From NCBI RefSeq assembly GCF_026248685.1, contig NZ_CP111036.1, positions 496,001 to 560,000 on the forward strand: a stretch of DNA of 64,000 bases, given 5' to 3'. Shown one piece after another: positions 62,473 through 64,000 of the stretch. How positions within the stretch are numbered: position 1 is the stretch's first letter; the number at the start of each line of letters is the position of its first letter. The position numbers were made by a program, and so were the translations under genes. The DNA comes from Haladaptatus caseinilyticus (GTDB lineage Archaea > Halobacteriota > Halobacteria > Halobacteriales > Haladaptataceae). The notes below the pieces were generated by a model, which did not search any database, had not been told where the DNA came from, and was given only the letters and a program-made list of their open reading frames with translations.

Positions 62473-62617
62473 GTGGGAGAAGTTCTGCGTCAGGGTTAAA
62501 GTGGATTGCTATCTCGAAATTGGTGTCAAAGGCCAACACACCTTCGAGTCCGGGAGTAGTCCTCTCCCCGACGAGTGTGCCGGGACGTTGAAGACGCTCG
62601 CGTTCCAACCCTCGTCC

Positions 62618-63202
62618 ATGAAAATCCGTCAGAACGCTCGTCACTTCGCGTCGAGAAAGGCACTCGAACTGCCCGTCGTGAGCGACGTGGTGAAATCGAA
62701 ACTGGTGGACTTGCACACGAAAATCTTCCTGAAAAAAGCGGACCCCGACCATCAGGACGAACGCAGGGAACGACTCGATGCGTTCTTCGGCGCGACGATG
62801 GACTCCTATCTCGCCGCACTCCAGGAAGGTGCACCCGAGGCGGAAGCCCGCGAAATCACGCACATTCAAGCCAACTTCGACTTCTACAACCACGGCTGGA
62901 CCGAGATGATGGAGTTCCCCGGCGACGAACTCGAGGACCATTACGAACGGTACGAGACGTTCTTCGAGCGGCACGGAATCACCATCGCCGACCCCCTCGG
63001 CGAGTTCGCGCCGGAAGAGATGCCCGAAGCACCGTCCACGCCCGAGAAGCTGGACGACCCGGAACATCCCCACGCGGAGGGTGGCTTCGCGGACGACGTC
63101 TACGTCGAAGGCGACGACGGCGAAGTTCGAATCGGCGGCCAAGAAGAACCGGAGGATGTGGACATCTCGGACGCGGTCGGTGTGGACGAAGGCGAGGCCT
63201 AA
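62618..63202 (+). CDS. Haloarchaeal DUF6149-like protein
   Basis: This 194-residue protein starts MKIRQNARHFASRKALELPV; the longer frame upstream is a shadow. It is helical with HQDERRERLDAFFGATMDSY and THIQANFDFYNHGWTEMMEF, and has an acidic tail. It resembles DUF6149, a haloarchaeal family without known function. It diverges from the FAD oxidoreductase. Confidence 0.68.
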   Translation: MKIRQNARHFASRKALELPVVSDVVKSKLVDLHTKIFLKKADPDHQDERRERLDAFFGATMDSYLAALQEGAPEAEAREITHIQANFDFYNHGWTEMMEFPGDELEDHYERYETFFERHGITIADPLGEFAPEEMPEAPSTPEKLDDPEHPHAEGGFADDVYVEGDDGEVRIGGQEEPEDVDISDAVGVDEGEA

Positions 63203-63248
63203 ACAGGTCCCGTTTCGACCGACATCAGTCCTGATCTTTCCTCGCCAA

Positions 63249-63695
63249 TCACTCCCCTTCTTCCTCGCCCTCCCCGAGTCGAACAGTTACGACGGGAACA
63301 GTCGCCCGTCTGACGACTTTTTCCGTGACGCTGCGACGAAGCGGATACAGGATACCCTTTCGACCGTGTGTTCCCATCACGATGAGGTCGATATCCCGGG
63401 CGTTGGCGTAGTCGAGAATCGCACGGTGGGGCTTACCTTCAGCGATCGAACCGGCAGTCGTTCCGATCCCTCTCTCTTCCGCCCTGTGAATCACGTCTTC
63501 GACCATTTCCTGCGATTGCTGTTCGAACTCGTCGAACATCGCTTCGCGTTTTTCACTCGATTTGGCTTCGCTCGTATCGACGACTGAGACGGTGTACAGG
63601 TTCGCATCGTACATTTCCGCCAGTTCGAGTGCGTGTGGAATCGCGTTTTTCGCCGCCTTGCTCCCGTCGATGGGTATGAGAATTCGTTCGTACAT
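63249..63695 (-). CDS. UspA universal stress protein
   Basis: This 148-residue protein starts MYERILIPIDGSKAAKNAIP. It keeps the ATP-binding motif VMGTHGRKGILYPLRRSVTE (G-x2-G-x9-G-S/T with slight changes). It is a free Usp protein and is not fused to a transporter, unlike the two near the left edge. The usual partners are other Usp proteins or unknown targets. Confidence 0.9.
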   Translation of the reverse strand: MYERILIPIDGSKAAKNAIPHALELAEMYDANLYTVSVVDTSEAKSSEKREAMFDEFEQQSQEMVEDVIHRAEERGIGTTAGSIAEGKPHRAILDYANARDIDLIVMGTHGRKGILYPLRRSVTEKVVRRATVPVVTVRLGEGEEEGE

Positions 63696-63760
63696 GGTTT
63701 TGAATCGTGTTGTTGCCGCCCGTTCGACCGGACGATACGGTGTTGAAACGACAGTTCCGG

Positions 63761-63994
63761 TTACTCGGGGGATTCGGTTCCTTCCGCTGCCTCCACCGAA
63801 TCGGTCTTCTTCGGCGTTTCGCCACGCCACCGTTTTTCGTCATCGTACTCCTCCAACCGGTCTCGAACGCGGTCTTTGAGTTCGTCGTCGTTGACGTTCA
63901 CTTCGAAGACGTATCGCTGGTCGCGGTCACGCGTTCGCTCCACGTTTGCACTGACGAGTTCGTTGTCGAAATACACCGGCGAAACCTGCGTCAT
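63761..63994 (-). CDS. Small acidic haloarchaeal protein (start may lie outside window)
   Basis: The frame is open to the right edge, so the start at MTQVSPVYFDNELVSANVER is provisional. The 77 visible residues have a beta-strand-rich first half (DQRYVFEVNVNDDELKDRVR) and a charged tail ending EAAEGTESPE. No family was recognised. It is 65 bp upstream of the uspA start on the same strand and may be in one operon. Confidence 0.55.
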   Translation of the reverse strand: MTQVSPVYFDNELVSANVERTRDRDQRYVFEVNVNDDELKDRVRDRLEEYDDEKRWRGETPKKTDSVEAAEGTESPE

Positions 63995-64000
63995 GACGTG

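Noticed and set aside
1-64000. CRISPR array, rRNA genes or replication origin
   Set aside because: No regular 25-40 bp repeat-spacer series, no rRNA sequence and no orc1/cdc6 gene with origin repeats were seen on reading the window.

Overview
The window is a chromosomal segment from a halophilic archaeon (class Halobacteria). The evidence is high GC with strong third-position GC, very acidic proteins, an archaeal-type ribosomal protein operon (L32e, L19e, S4e, L18 and S5 in archaeal order), RNase P protein Rnp1 inside that operon, a PGF-CTERM surface protein, Cdc48, RadB, DpsA, and many small families known only from haloarchaea. The genus cannot be fixed from sequence alone. Nothing looks like a provirus, IS element or CRISPR array.

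Layout. 1-7110: two APC permeases carrying C-terminal UspA domains flank a trkA-trkH potassium uptake pair, a stand-alone Lrp/AsnC ligand-binding domain and a free UspA protein. 7270-15450: adenylate kinase, an aspartoacylase-family deacylase, signal peptidase I, a GYD protein, a 5-formyl-THF cyclo-ligase homologue, a secreted beta-helix protein, an AI-2E-type permease and a glutamine-rich repeat protein. 15551-30028 (minus strand): an S10/spc-type operon of 22 ribosomal proteins plus rnp1, starting with a SPOUT RNA methyltransferase and ending with rpl15. secY follows after a 324-bp gap.

30240-45000: two identical tRNA-Gly(GCC) genes around a DMT exporter, a small ORF coupled to dpsA, a thiamine-binding protein, methenyl-tetrahydropterin cyclohydrolase (mch), a GTPBP1-like GTPase, a membrane protein with a decayed Mrr-type domain, a PGF-CTERM surface protein, pyrF, an HAD phosphatase and S8e. 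43980-50618: a phosphate module. An AbrB-PhoU regulator diverges from pstS-pstC-pstA-pstB-phoU across an AT-rich control region.

50619-51134: a hairpin-rich intergenic element between phoU and cdc48. 51134-64000: cdc48, larC with a histidine-rich insert, an RNase H-fold protein, radB, homoserine kinase, a Vms1-like release factor, several short haloarchaeal proteins, a FAD oxidoreductase and UspA. The most unusual signals are the structured element at 50619-51134, the unlisted small ORF coupled to dpsA, the palindrome-rich pst control region, the glutamine-rich repeat protein, and the archaeal Vms1-like protein.
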